Part shown: positions 21,418 through 32,660 of the stretch, one piece after another
Layout of the letters: every line of letters starts with the position of its first letter
Position numbering within the stretch: position 1 is the stretch's first letter
Assembly: GCF_000219625.1 (NCBI RefSeq)
Contig: NC_018215.1
Span: 2,728,001 to 2,792,000 of the forward strand
Source: Zymoseptoria tritici IPO323
Lineage: Eukaryota > Ascomycota > Dothideomycetes > Mycosphaerellales > Mycosphaerellaceae
DNA length: 64,000 nucleotides
Reading direction: 5' to 3'
The notes under the pieces: generated by a model
Databases searched by the model: none
What the model saw: the letters and a program-made list of their open reading frames with translations, nothing else
What the model was told of the DNA's origin: nothing
Position numbers and translations under genes: made by a program

Positions 21418-22563
21418 GCCGGCTGTGCGGGTTTTAGTGGAGAGCTGTGAGAAGTCAAGAAAGTATGAACGAAGTGTTTGAATCTCCCACAGCAAGGTGA
21501 TGCCATACTTATGGATATCGGCGACTTGCCTACTGCAGAGCAAACGATCGAGGCCGCCATCATGCTGCGAGTTTGTGCTGGGCGTCTCGCCGAAGATCGC
21601 GTTGGTGCCGGGCGTCTGCTTTCGGGTGCAGGGTATCTCCCTCGTGCGCTATGAGGCGAAGTTCGCCGATGCTTTCGCCGACCCCAACACTGGGCATTGC
21701 CACAGACATGTTGTCGCAAGATTGACGTGCATCTGAACAGGGTCTTCGCTGGCCCACAGACGATCGCAGTGAGGTCCATATGGACACAGGTATCGCACCA
21801 GATTACCTCATCGTCCGATAGCATCAGAACAGACTTCGCACCATATTGAAATGTATCGAGGCCTCATTGCACACGGGGCGCAGAGGTCTGACCATGTCGG
21901 AATCGAGTGTGACGCCTCAGTCATCGCTTGTTTGTCCATCTGGCGCAGCAGCATGCTCTGGCGCCTTGTTGGCAGGAGCCTGCCGGCGAGCTGAGATTCG
22001 GCATTAGTGTTCTCGATGTATCCTAGGGATGTCAAGACGATACCGTGTGATCCCTGCACTTCAAGCAGGCTACGCACGGCTCGAGGAAGCATATTAATAG
22101 CACCGATCGAACTGCCACATGGCAATGGTGGAAAGCCCTCGATGGGAGTCGCGAGCTACCATACACGGCATCTAGGAAGCGCCGAGACAGGGCTTGCAGA
22201 GTTGGTCAGGAGGAGGCACAGCGGCAGGTTGGTATCATCTCCAGATTTGGACATGCGGCGGCAGAGGCGCTGGCGGCACGAGATGGCCAGTGACCAGTCC
22301 AGAGCTCCAGCGAGCCGCGCTCACTGTTGGCTCGACTGTTGGCAACAGGTTCGCGATACCTTGAGTGATTAGCTTGAGTAGTCGGCGAAAATGTACAGAA
22401 TGATGAGTCGAGAAGTCGAAATAGAGTGTATCTAAATTTACCTTGCCCTCCATACCTTATTAAGCGCCGGGCACAATCACGTGACTATGAGAAGGTCAGG
22501 CGACGTTCCTTCAGCGTGCGTGCGCACCTGTTCAACAACCTGGATCAACACGCAACCTCGAAA
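21418..22563. other. Intergenic, about 1.15 kb, between divergent genes
   Basis: Promoter space for the SGNH gene (minus) and the ankyrin gene (plus). Short frames here overlap on both strands and none resembles a known protein. Confidence 0.5.
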
Positions 22564-23645
22564 ATGTCGCAGGACGATCAAGCATTCGAGGAGTTTCGCG
22601 AAGCATTGAGCAGCGGTGATGTTGACCGCATTCGACAACTCTACGCTGCAGGGCGTCTTGACGCCGAAGACGTTTCTGAGCAACTCATGCAAACTCCCGA
22701 GGATCCCGTCATGCTGCGGTGTCTACTTGAGTGTGGAGGCGACCCCAATGATATCAGTCTTCGAGGTGTTGGCTCCGGTGAGGAGTTGCGCATCTTGGCC
22801 GAATTTGGATTCGACATCAAGTCGAAGGGTCACTTGATTCTTTAGTCTGTCCGTCACCCAGCATGTACATTATAATCTTCACTGACACTGTGTCCAGCAA
22901 TTTCGTTGAGGATCAAGAAACACTCGACTGGCTGCTCGATCGGGGTGTCGACATCAACGCCACTGAAACTCGAGTTGTCGACAATGGAATCCCGTTGGCT
23001 CCCAGCGAACGTGATTACTCCAACAAACTCCTCAATCAGGTCGCTGCGGCCGGCAACGTTCAGTTGTTCAATCACCTTGTGGCGAGAGGTGCCAAGGTCT
23101 CGAGAAGTTTGGCGTTACACTACGCCGCATCACCCGCGATGATCTCATGTCTTCTGGACCAGCACAATATGGACATACATGCAGACTCCGACGACTTGCG
23201 TGATTTCTACCACGACGCCAAGGACTCTGGCACTCCATTGTGTAGCGCAATTTTTCATCAAAATCTCCCGGTCGTGGAAGAACTGTTGAACAGAGGGGCT
23301 GATCCTGAGCGATGCGGAAAGACTGGTCATCTTCCTTTGGCGAAGGCAGTCGGAGATGACTTTGGGTTCAACAGAGGTCTCCTACCAGCTCTGAGACTTC
23401 TCCTCGATGCCGGTGCAGACAAAGATTATGCTCTCACATGTTCAGTGCTACACGGAAAGGTCGAAGCCGCTCAAATATGCTTGGATGCAGGAGCAGACCC
23501 AGTCTCTGCCTTGAAGACTGCGCACGAAAGGAAGGCGTCGATAATCGAAGAGATGGACTTTGTTAACACATCTGAGACGGAAAAAGATCGTGAGAGAAGA
23601 AATGAGGCCATGATCCAACTACTGAAAAGCTGGATCGACACCTGA
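22564..23645 (+). CDS. Ankyrin-repeat protein
   Basis: Two exons, 22564-22820 and 22898-23645, give 334 residues. Ankyrin-type repeats are visible along most of it: DWLLDRGVDINATE, LFNHLVARGAKVSRSLALHYAA, VVEELLNRGADPERCGKTGHLPLAKAV and ALRLLLDAGADKDYALTCSVLHGKVEAAQICLDAGADP. Such repeats bind partner proteins; no effector or enzyme domain is attached, so its role is unknown. The intron has a weak donor (GTCGAAG) and a good acceptor (TGTCCAG). It is supported by the phase and by the join FGFDIN-NFVEDQETLDWLL, which restores an ankyrin helix. The start is the ATG at MSQDDQAFEEF; an in-frame upstream ATG would add 46 residues of unlikely composition. Confidence 0.8.
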
Positions 23646-24187
23646 ACTTCGCATGAGATGCGGCACGGCTGTTTGCTTGACTCGCTTGAAGGCGGCTGCA
23701 TATGCACACGTGGACTTCCTGAACCCCGTAGTGTGTTCCAACTAGACACCTTCGCCGGACTCATTGCTCGCTCTCGTACTTGCAGCACACTCCATGGGAG
23801 CAAACAGCGTTGCAATCGTTTCACGCTAGTCATAATTCTAGGGTCAGGCGCCAAAGCTGCTGATTCTTCGAATCGACCAGTGCTCAGCCCTGTCAGTTCG
23901 GGATCCCGAGCCTCGGCGTCTATCTGGCTTAGTGGTGCATTGCCGCTCTCGTCAGCGAGTCTTTGTCTCAGCCGGCGCTTGCGTGAAACATTTTTGGGCG
24001 CTTGGCCGGCCGGGCGGCACATGCACTGCTACTATGTTTAGTAAATACTGGCATATCTCGATGGCAATGCGGATCTTGGTATGGAGCGCATGCACGCAGC
24101 CATGATCAGGCGGCTACCGTCGAGATATATCATGTGCAGTCCCCAAGGACCTGTACCTCCGCGCCACACGAGAAATTCAGCAACAAA
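23646..24187. other. Intergenic, 542 bases
   Basis: No gene seen. Confidence 0.45.
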
Positions 24188-25118
24188 ATGTCGCCACTGG
24201 GAATCATTGGAAGATTGTGCGCAGAAGTTCTCGGCCTGCAGTCCTACTCTTGCTGACTTGTCAACTCTCGTAGGGTCCTCACCCTGCTCAGCATTGCATC
24301 ATTCGCACCGCAGATTCGCCTGATTCGGGACAGAGGAGATCTTGCCGGCATCTCACCATCATACATCCTTTACAACCTCCTCATCGCCACATTCCTCTTT
24401 GCCACGGCATTACATATCGTTTCGTCTATGGTACCCGACCTACCGCCCACCGAGTACTTTTTCGATATCGGTCAATTTGCGGTTGTGTGGGTTGTGCAGC
24501 TCGCTCTGTAAGCCGCTCATCCGCCATCTTTGCACGAGACAACACACTGACCGTCGCTGAAGGTTTTACCTCTCTCTGACCTTGCCAACCTACACTGCGG
24601 CGCAGAAGAGGCGGCTGGCTGCTTCTTTCGTGAGCTTCACCGCCATCACACTCGCTCCAACGATCTTCGAAGCTTTCATACCCAAAGAGGATCGAATCTG
24701 GTGGACGGCAGGTCTGGCCTACCTCCTGTTCTTTCTCCTCGCTCCCATAATGCAGCTCCTTGGACTGGCGGCATTGCACGTCCAAGTTCGAGAAACAAAA
24801 TCACGGACTACGCTTGGAGCTCTGAGCGTCGAGGGCTTGTACGCTCAGACCCTCGTGTTCACTCTTGTCGGCGCATCGATGGTCTTCAGAGTGAAGATGC
24901 TCCCTGAATACTGGGATGGAAACCCAAGTCTCCCTCCTGAACGCAATACACCGCTGGCTAAGCTGTGGATGGGCATAGTCGGGTGGTATGAGATGGTAGG
25001 ATGGGCGACGCTTGACAATTTGATCTTTGCCTTTGCCCAGGGAAGTCTTTGGTGGATTGCTCGAAGACGAAGCGTCAGCGGCGAAATTGGAGAGCGTGAC
25101 CCTCTGCTGGAGGGTTAG
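24188..25118 (+). CDS. PQ-loop-like multi-pass membrane protein
   Basis: Proposed exons 24188-24240, 24274-24507 and 24563-25118 (280 residues). The second intron is standard (GTAAGC...GCTGAAG). The first would be only 33 bases, so the start is uncertain. The solid part begins at VLTLLSIASFAPQIRLIRDRGDLAGISPSYILYN (shown in two pieces: SIASFAPQIRLI and DLAGISPSYILYN), a Pro-Gln pair in the style of PQ-loop/SWEET-like membrane proteins. Six or so hydrophobic segments follow, including LLIATFLFATALHIVSSM, FAVVWVVQLALFYLSL, LAYLLFFLLAPIMQLLGL and TLVFTLVGASMVF. It ends with a short polar tail ERDPLLEG, which resembles an acidic dileucine sorting signal (ERDPLL) for endosome or vacuole. The transported substrate, if any, cannot be told. 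Confidence 0.65.
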
Positions 25119-26801
25119 ATCGCGGAGACAAGATCGAAATGAGGCACATCATGTCGTATACCGCAGAACGGAGGGAGTCAGGCTTTTGATGAATTTCACG
25201 GAAACATTACCTTTGACCTTGCCGCTACCCCTTTCCGTCGGCCCATCGGATAACTCGAGACAAAAATGAGCAAACGGCGAGCTGGAACGTTGTCACCAAC
25301 CAATCTACCATCTTCCGCCCCTCTTTGCCGCCACTGCGACGCCGCGCACACCTTCTACCACCCCACCATCCTAACCAAAAAGCAAAAAGACAACCTCGCT
25401 GCTCCTCCGATCGTTTGAATCAAGGTGCCGTCCGACTCGATACTACAGTAAACACGCACACGGACACAAGGGAGAGACACAGAACTGTACGCCATCAGAG
25501 GACGTAGGTTCCCCAGACTGCATCTCTATTGGTGGATGAGGGAAGAATTGTTTATTATATTTGTTTGCTTGTGGAGGCCGGGATTCAGCCGACGCCGGCG
25601 TGCTGTCTAGGAATTGGCATGAGGAGGTGAAGTGAATCAGGGACTACCTGAACTCCTCCCATTCGGACATCATGCGACCATCGATGCTCAACGTCCGCTC
25701 CTCAATGAACCAATGCATGAATGACGCAGTATCATCTCGATACCATGGCTGGCAGCTCCTCCTCGGAGTCGACAACGAACTGAAATCCCCGCAAGCTTCG
25801 CAGACTGGTCCTGATTAACCTTGCTGCTTTCCCAGGAGCTCGGCGAGGACGATGACGGGACTCCTTCGGGGTGGTCGTGTAGCAGGAAACATCTACTGGA
25901 GCTCCATCCAACATGAACTGGCACAGCATGGTACAGTGCGGACATGCAAATATCTGGGATGCGCCTCAGCCATTTCTATCAAGTTCGGAACAGAAGTTTG
26001 GAACGCTACCTATCTTCGGCAAAGAAGAGCTCTCTTGTGACTCGTGGATGGAAGCATCCACTCCGGACCTTTCGACATGGTGCAGTACGGCGACTCCCTA
26101 GAAATAGTTCCATCTGCAAACTTTGGACCAAAGGTCAGAAACAGCACCGCTTGTACCGCCGATTCCTGCCCATGCCTGCCGATTCCTGCCAAAGTTAAGC
26201 ATCGATTGAGTCTTCTTTGTCGTCGGCGCTATTTTGGCTTGCAGTTCTGGTTCTGCAACATGGTGGAAGTCAAAGAAGAGGCTTCAACCATGCTCGGGAG
26301 GGCGGACATGACATAGAAGAGCTCGAGATGACGAAACATTGGCAGTATGGTGAACAAAACGGCTGGCAGAGGATTGTGGAAGCGGTCCATGGGGCGGAGC
26401 TGAGGGAACGTGTAGAACTGAACGTATCCCATTGGAAACTCGTTACATACTAGGGTAAGGATCAGACGGGCGTTAAATCCCACGTGTTGAGGAATCTCAC
26501 CAATCGTCACTACGCTTTGAACCTGGCATAACAGGGACTAAGAAGTCACTCTCACACCAAGATCGAGCCATTTTGGAAGCAGAGGGATATGAAAGCTGTC
26601 GGAGCACTTATCGTTTCCTTCTTTCTTGATCATCCCCAAGATCCATCAAGCAACAGTGCGACGGATACCTTCCACCGCCTGCGACACTCTGCGACGGACT
26701 ACGATACTTCAACACTCCAACACTCCAACACCGCATCACCACGACATCACCACATCTAACAAACACCACAACAACACCACCACAACACCAGCCTCGACAC
26801 G
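25119..26801. other. Gene-poor stretch, about 1.7 kb
   Basis: Only short overlapping frames on both strands. From about 26700 to 26795 the DNA is a G-poor CAA/CCA/ACC-rich low-complexity leader directly before the next gene. Confidence 0.45.
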
Positions 26802-27145
26802 ATGCGCTCCAGCGTCGCCGCGATCCTCTTCGTCCTCTCCGGACTCCTGCCCGTCGCTCTGGGCGCCGGCTGCAAAAATGTGTGCGACTGTTGCGACGGC
26901 AAAGATGAAAGATCCCTGATCGAGCGATCAAGCTTCTTCGTCTGAGCTATACTAGCATTTCATAGGCCAAGGGCAACTCCTTTAGCGGGTACTGTCACAC
27001 CCCATACGAAGACCTTGTGTGTTGGCCGGAGCTAAAGGACCGCCACGACTCGTGGCCAAAAGGGTCTCCTTTTGGAAAGGGTGCTCCTTGCGGATTTCCA
27101 TGCGTGCAGCACCGCGGGCTCTCGCCTGCTGTGGCTGAGGAGTGA
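26802..27145 (+). CDS. Small secreted cysteine-rich protein (effector candidate)
   Basis: Two exons, 26802-26879 and 26966-27145, give 85 residues. Exon 1 is essentially a signal peptide (MRSSVAAILFVLSGLLPVALG). Exon 2 codes AKGNSFSGYCHTPYEDLVCW, then a Lys/Asp/Trp-rich linker, GAPCGFPCVQH, and stops. The mature part is about 63 residues with five Cys, most of them in exon 2. The intron (GTGTGC...TTCATAG) keeps phase 0. If it were not spliced, translation would stop after 47 residues, so the unspliced form is a shorter peptide with CDCCDGK. No family is recognised. Size, secretion signal and Cys content fit fungal effectors or antimicrobial peptides; this is inference. Nearby RIP-like relic DNA (27.56-28.0 kb) fits a fast-evolving neighbourhood. 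Confidence 0.55.
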
Positions 27146-27559
27146 GAAGGATGGTAGGATGGGCGTGGCAGAGAGGATGAAGGCGTCGCGGAGGATTGAG
27201 TACATTATTGGGATAGGGTGTCGAGATGGAGTGCGGCGGCAGCAGCGTCGTCAGAGTTCTGTCACATAGTTTCTGTATGCGGCAGTGCTTTGTCCTTGTC
27301 TAGTGAGTTCCGAACAAGGATTGCCGTGAACATGTTCACATCGTCGATTCTGATTTACGGATACCCTTGTGCTTGCAAATGAGGCGCTCGCCTTCATTCG
27401 TCGATGCACTTTAGATTCACCAGATACCCCTGTCTGTATCTCGTATTCTTCTCCGAGTCTCGTGCCTGCGATAGAGATGTTGCTGCACGGTGCACGTAAG
27501 GATTTCCACTGTGTGGACGTGTGCATATATGTGTGCACTAGTGTGTATACAGTTAGGAC
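27146..27559. other. Intergenic, about 410 bases
   Basis: No gene seen; alternating TG/CA-rich patches near 27500-27550. Confidence 0.45.
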
Positions 27560-27985
27560 GCTAATTAAAATAGGCGACGACGACGGTATAAACTACTTAT
27601 CGATATAGACTTCGTTGCTCGCTATGTATCGAGCTATCGGCTGCACAGCCGCAAAAAGAAGCTAGTTTCTAGGTAGGCCCTAAGTAGCTAAGTCCGGAAG
27701 TTCGGAAATCCTGTTAGCGCAAAATCGCAAAATCGCATTAGCGCAAAATACCTTCTCTTCTAAGAAATGCCCGCTTCGAAAGGCAGCCTCTTCCTACGTA
27801 GGAGGCCGGCCTTCTACGATATATTATACTCTTCTAAATGCTTTATAAGGCGTTAGAGTACTCGCTCTTTAGGTAGCTATCTTCCTTTGTTAATAAAGAT
27901 ATACCCTAAGGGAGGTACGTTATCGAAATCTCGAATCTCGAATATCGAATCTCGAATATTGAACTTCGAACTTCGAACTCTGCCG
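27560..27985. repeat. AT-rich, RIP-like repeat relic with short tandem repeats
   Basis: Composition switches to the TA-rich, TAG/CTA-rich style of the chromovirus block. It shares the 16-mer CGACGACGACGGTATA with the hAT interior near 4737-4750. From about 27921 to 27978 there are imperfect tandem units of TCGAAT and TTCGAAC. No ends or target duplication were found, so the family is unknown. Confidence 0.45.
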
Positions 27986-29973
27986 TATACCGTATCTCAG
28001 AATTGCCTTCGTCGAGGCGGATTCCCTTGTCACCAGGACTGTGTATCGGACCATCTTGGCCCTCGATCTCGACAGGACTGAGCACTGCCGATTAACTTGC
28101 TCCCGCACGAGGCGGCGAGGTCATCAGCATGGACATTGTCTCGTCTCGGGGCAGTTTGGAGGGAGGTTTTACCCGCAACGGTGCGGGTCAGCTAGTTCTA
28201 TCGCCGAGCCGACATAAACCTGGGGGGCGGAGGATGTCGGAAGAAGCCAAAGTCTCGCGCTATCGAGACATGGTTGATTGTTCATCCTGAAGGATTGTAC
28301 TGTAGTCTTGTTGAATCGATATCGTTCCTGCGTACCGCGTGCCTGCAAAGGAATCAAGGTGGATGAGGCTTGGTATATGTTGTCTTGTGGAGCGGTGTCG
28401 ATGCATTGTTGTTCGGGATGAAGTGCGAGGAAAAGGTGGATGCGTGGTACATTTTCACCCCGGTCGTCTCCATCAACCTCCACAATTCTTCCCAGCACGT
28501 GCACGAAATCCATGTGGCATAGCCGCCGTCTCCGCCGTCTCCACATTGTCTCCACAACCCCCCCAATGAACAATGGAGAACTCCGCTTCCCACTCCACCG
28601 TATGCGGCCCACAATCCTCCGATCCCAACACTCCATCGCCACACGCAACGAACGACACAACGTCAAAAGAAGATATGTGGATCCCACCCTCCAAGCCGGG
28701 ACAAGAGGAAAGCAAGCAAGTCAAGCACGATCCATGAACCGCCACACGCGCCTGCCCCGCTGCCAAGGAAACAGCTAGCAGCGCCAAGCACCGCGAAGGA
28801 GTGAGCTAGTCTTTTCGTTCACGACACCCTGGACGAGGGATTTTGACAAGACGGCTGTGCGGTGTTGGGCCATGCGGGTGATGTGGAAGTTGCCACAAGC
28901 ATTTCTGCGGGCTGACTGCGTGGCGACTAGGTGGTGCGGCGAAGGCTTGAAAGGCTGGAAGATGTCTTACGCGGAGCTGATGACGAGCTGGCAGGCGTGC
29001 AGTCTTCCTGGCTGTCAGCGAGGTGCTGGAGATGAGGTGAGGTCTTAACGGCGATTGAAGGCATATGTGGACAATACATATTTGTCGTTCACGGAATAGG
29101 GCCGTTAGGATAAAATCCTGCGTATCAACAACCCGCGTCTATTGACGGGAGGAATCGGAGTGGAGAACCACTGCACAGCTGTGAACCACTTCCGGAACCG
29201 TGGAGCGAACTCTGGAGAAAAGGCAGCCGCAGACCGGGGAAGTGGTGTGTGCGCGCAGTGTGGAGTGCATCTCACCGAACGCTGTACGAGTTCGAGAAGT
29301 GGAACCTTCCTCCGGAGATGTCCACAGGTCTACTGGGGACCCCATACCTTTACATCGAGGCGAAGCACATCTTCTTCTGGAAATCACATCGATCGCGCGA
29401 ACTTTGGGGGGCTATTGCGAATGACTGCTTGACCAGCAGCGCGATGCGGTGAAGGAGACCTTGTTCTGGAAGTCCCTCAGCTCCCCTTCAATCGAAGGAA
29501 GACAAAAGCAAGCGTGCACAAGACACACGCCACGCGACACGCCAAGCTCTTGGCCACCCTAGGATCTTCCACGGAACAGCGGTACGCCGTAGGAACGTAC
29601 CTTCGTACCCGTCTCCCTCACCGTCCATTGCTTCTTCTAGCGCAGCACTTGCACGTTGTCCAAGATTCATCCGAGCCGATGGCGCAGGGTAATGGGACTG
29701 TCGAGACGGGGTGCATGTACGGGGTGAGTTTTGGCGTGGAATCGGTATAGAGCGGGGCGGTTCATTGGTGAGTTTCTGTCGGATGTCCTTGCGATTGACG
29801 TCTCGCTTGCATCGTTGCACCGTTACGGCTTGGTGGGAGGAGGGTGTAGGGTGGCATATAAGGTAGGACAGTCGCCCAGTCGAGCATCGCTTCTCGTCCT
29901 CCTCGTGTCACTCGCGAGCTTCCCTTTCCCTCTCAACTCCTCCTCCCGTACTCCCTCTGCCACCACCACTGCA
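27986..29973. other. Gene-poor stretch, about 2 kb
   Basis: Many overlapping frames, none resembling a known protein. One plus-strand frame (29249-29452) reads WSASHRTLYEFEKWNLPPEM and could be part of a lost gene, but nothing confirms it. The end of this stretch is the JEN promoter: a TATA-like ATATAAGG lies near 29860 and a GCGGGG site at 29752-29757 fits the CreA consensus SYGGRG, though such hexamers are common. Confidence 0.4.
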
Positions 29974-31605
29974 ATGGAGTCCACCGGCCGCGAAGCCTCG
30001 CCAATGGCCAAAGGCATCATCCCCTGCGCCAAACAATCCTTCCTCGACCTCTTCCGCTGGGAACAACGCGCCGAAATCCGCAACGGAGACGGCGAAGTTC
30101 GCACCGAATGGCAGCGACCTTTGCCGCTTCGCAATCCCATCTCGCTGCTCATGCAGTTGTCTCTGCAGAACTGGATTTTCTTCATCGTCGGGTTCTGTGC
30201 CTGGTCGGCGGATGCGTTCGACTTTCACGCGCTCAGTATTCAGACGACGAAGCTGGCGGACTACTTTGAGACGAGTAAGACGAATATTACGACGGCGATT
30301 ACGCTGACGTTGTTGTTGCGATCTGTTGGAGCCGCATTTTTTGGGTTGGCCGGTGATAAGTTAGTATCATCACCGTCGCCGACTCTGCCATTGTCACCAT
30401 CGGCATTGCTATCGGCATCCTCAAACCAACAGTATCACTAACTCCTCAACAGATACGGCCGCAAATGGCCCATGGTAATCAACATGATCGTCCTCGGCAT
30501 CCTCCAAATCGCCACAATCTACTCCCGCACTTTCGGCCAATTCCTCGCCGTCCGCTCCCTCTTCGGGCTCTTCATGGGCGGCGTCTACGGCAACGCCATC
30601 GCCATGGCTCTCGAAAACTGCCCCGTCGAAGCCCGTGGTCTCATGTCCGGTATTCTCCAACAGGGCTACTCCTTCGGTTACGTCTGCGCGGCGTGCGCGA
30701 ATCTCGGCGTCGGCGGTGCGACGGAGACGTGGAAGACTGTATTCTGGATCGCAGCCGGTCTGTCCATTGGTGTGGGGTTGATCAGGATTGTGTTTCCGGA
30801 GAGCCAACAGTTCCGCGAGAGGAAGGCGCTGGGACATAAGAGTGCGAGCCCGGCAGTGTTTTGGAGGGAGAGTAAGGCCATGTTGAAGCAAGAGTGGAAA
30901 ATGTGCGTGTACTGCATCATTCTGATGACGTGGTTCAACTACTACTCCCACACCTCCCAGGACTCGTACACGACATTCATGCGCACGCAGAAGGGGCTGG
31001 ATAATCACGATGCTTCGATTGCTTCGATTCTGATGAAGACGGGGGCTTGTGTGGGGGGTACGGTTATTGGATATCTGTCGCAGTTTGTGGGTCGAAGGAG
31101 GGCGATGGTTGTTTCGGCGTTGATTTCTGGATTCCTTATCCCCGCTTGGATTCTGCCGACGACGGAAGGCGGCCTTTCTGGTTCCGGGTTCATGATGCAG
31201 TTCTTCGTGCAGGGTGCTTGGGGTGTGATTCCCATCCACCTGAACGAGCTGTCTCCTCCGGCTTTCCGCTCTTCGTTCCCCGGTCTAACGTACCAGCTGG
31301 GCAACATGATTTCCTCTCCATCGGCCCAAATCGTCAACGCCATCGCCGAGTCGACGTTCGTCAAGGATGTCGGTGGACCGCATGTCGAGGCGTATGGACC
31401 GGTGATGGGCATCGCGACGGCGATTATTGCGATTGGAATTGCGTGTACGGTTATGGTGGGACCGGAGAAGAGAGGCAGTAGGTTTGAGAATGTAGTGATT
31501 GGACAGAGTGAGGATGTGGTGAATGAGAAGATTTCGGATGAGGAGAGTGTGAGGGAGAAGAGCGTGGGTGGGGGGGAGAAGGTGGAAGTGGTGCAGAAGG
31601 CTTGA
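29974..31605 (+). CDS. JEN-type monocarboxylate/proton symporter (MFS)
   Basis: Exons 29974-30359 and 30453-31605 give 512 residues. The intron (GTTAGT...CTCAACAG) rejoins GDKYGRKWPM, the classic MFS loop 2-3 motif. About 12 membrane segments are visible. NWIFFIVGFCAWSADAFDFHALS in TM1 is typical of the lactate/pyruvate and sialic-acid transporter branch. NYYSHTSQDSYTT at residues 291-303 exactly fits the JEN substrate signature N-x-x-S/T-H-x-S/T-Q-D-x-x-x-T. It should import lactate, pyruvate, acetate or dicarboxylates with protons at the plasma membrane. JEN genes in yeasts and moulds are repressed by glucose; whether this one is cannot be shown. The C-terminal tail (about residues 475-512) is rich in Glu, Lys and Ser, where JEN proteins are regulated by ubiquitylation. 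At 512 residues it is shorter than yeast Jen1. Confidence 0.9.
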
Positions 31606-32208
31606 AGTAGACTTATCCGTTGATATGAACGCAGCGTGACATGATTTATGAAGCAATGATCTGCCATTGATCTTGAGTGTTGTTGCGAGAGCTTTCCGAG
31701 TCTTGTCATTGCACCCCACGGGCAGTACATGGCTGATATCACCAACTCCGCAAGAGCACTCCTCGCTGTCCGGGAGGTGAATGCATGTCCGAGGCTGATC
31801 TCTTACTCGAAGCCGTCTGAGAGTCTTCTGTGGAAAGCAGCTGGCGTGCTTTGAAGTCGTCGAAGCTGTCTCGGGAGATCCCATCATCTTCACTGTGCTA
31901 GCTGTAGGCCTACCGCCTTCACAAGAGCCGCCACGAGCGCGCTTGTCACCGAATTGGATGCAAATGCGTGGTTCTCCCACAAGGTGCTGGAGATCTTGCT
32001 CTGCAGAGCTGCCCAAGAGCCAGTCTCGCGGTCAACCGACCAATCGAGTGGCCGAACAGAAAGTGAGGTCTTTGGCATGTTCCAGCAGCATGTCCGATAT
32101 ATCCAGACCGGTAACCTGAAGTCGGCAGCGAGTGGCAATTTTTCTGGTAAGGTACTTCGTATTTGCATAGAGGAAGAATCTGAGGCTTGCGCGTTGAAGT
32201 GGTGGCTG
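31606..32208. other. Intergenic, about 600 bases, up to the MULE insertion
   Basis: No gene supported on either strand. Confidence 0.45.
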
Positions 32209-32217
32209 AGCAGCCGA

Positions 32218-32265
32218 GGGAAATGATAAATACCGGGAACGAGGTGGCTAAATACCGGTCTCAGA
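32218..32265 (+). repeat. Left 48-bp terminal inverted repeat of the MULE
   Basis: Exact reverse complement of 35461-35508. Confidence 0.95.
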
Positions 32266-32660
32266 CCCCCTCAAGGGCTGGTAGTTAGCAATAGCGCTCG
32301 TCCCGGAATTAGTCGATTTCCTCATACTAAACAGGGCCGTGCGCGGGATTCAACGCGTGTCGCGTTACCCTCAGCTGATTGTTCACCTTCTACTGTCTTA
32401 ATGCTATTGCCCTCGTTTATGCTATCACTACCACCTTGTTTATAGCTCTTTCAATAGCACTAGCGCTCTTAACTCTTCGATCGCCGTCGCCGCCGCAGGA
32501 GCGGTAGGAGGAGTTATTCCTACAGTGGTTGCAGAGCGGTAAGGGGGGTAGTAGAGCGGACAATTCGAGCTTAGCGGAGCAGCTATAGACGCGGTTCGAA
32601 GCGGCGGAGGTATTCGACGACGGCGGTGACAGCGGTGATAATAAGGACATCGAGGAGGGC

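Noticed and set aside
29249..29452. Plus-strand frame with WSASHRTLYEFEKWNLPPEM
   Set aside because: Protein-like composition but short, with no recognised family and overlapping open frames.
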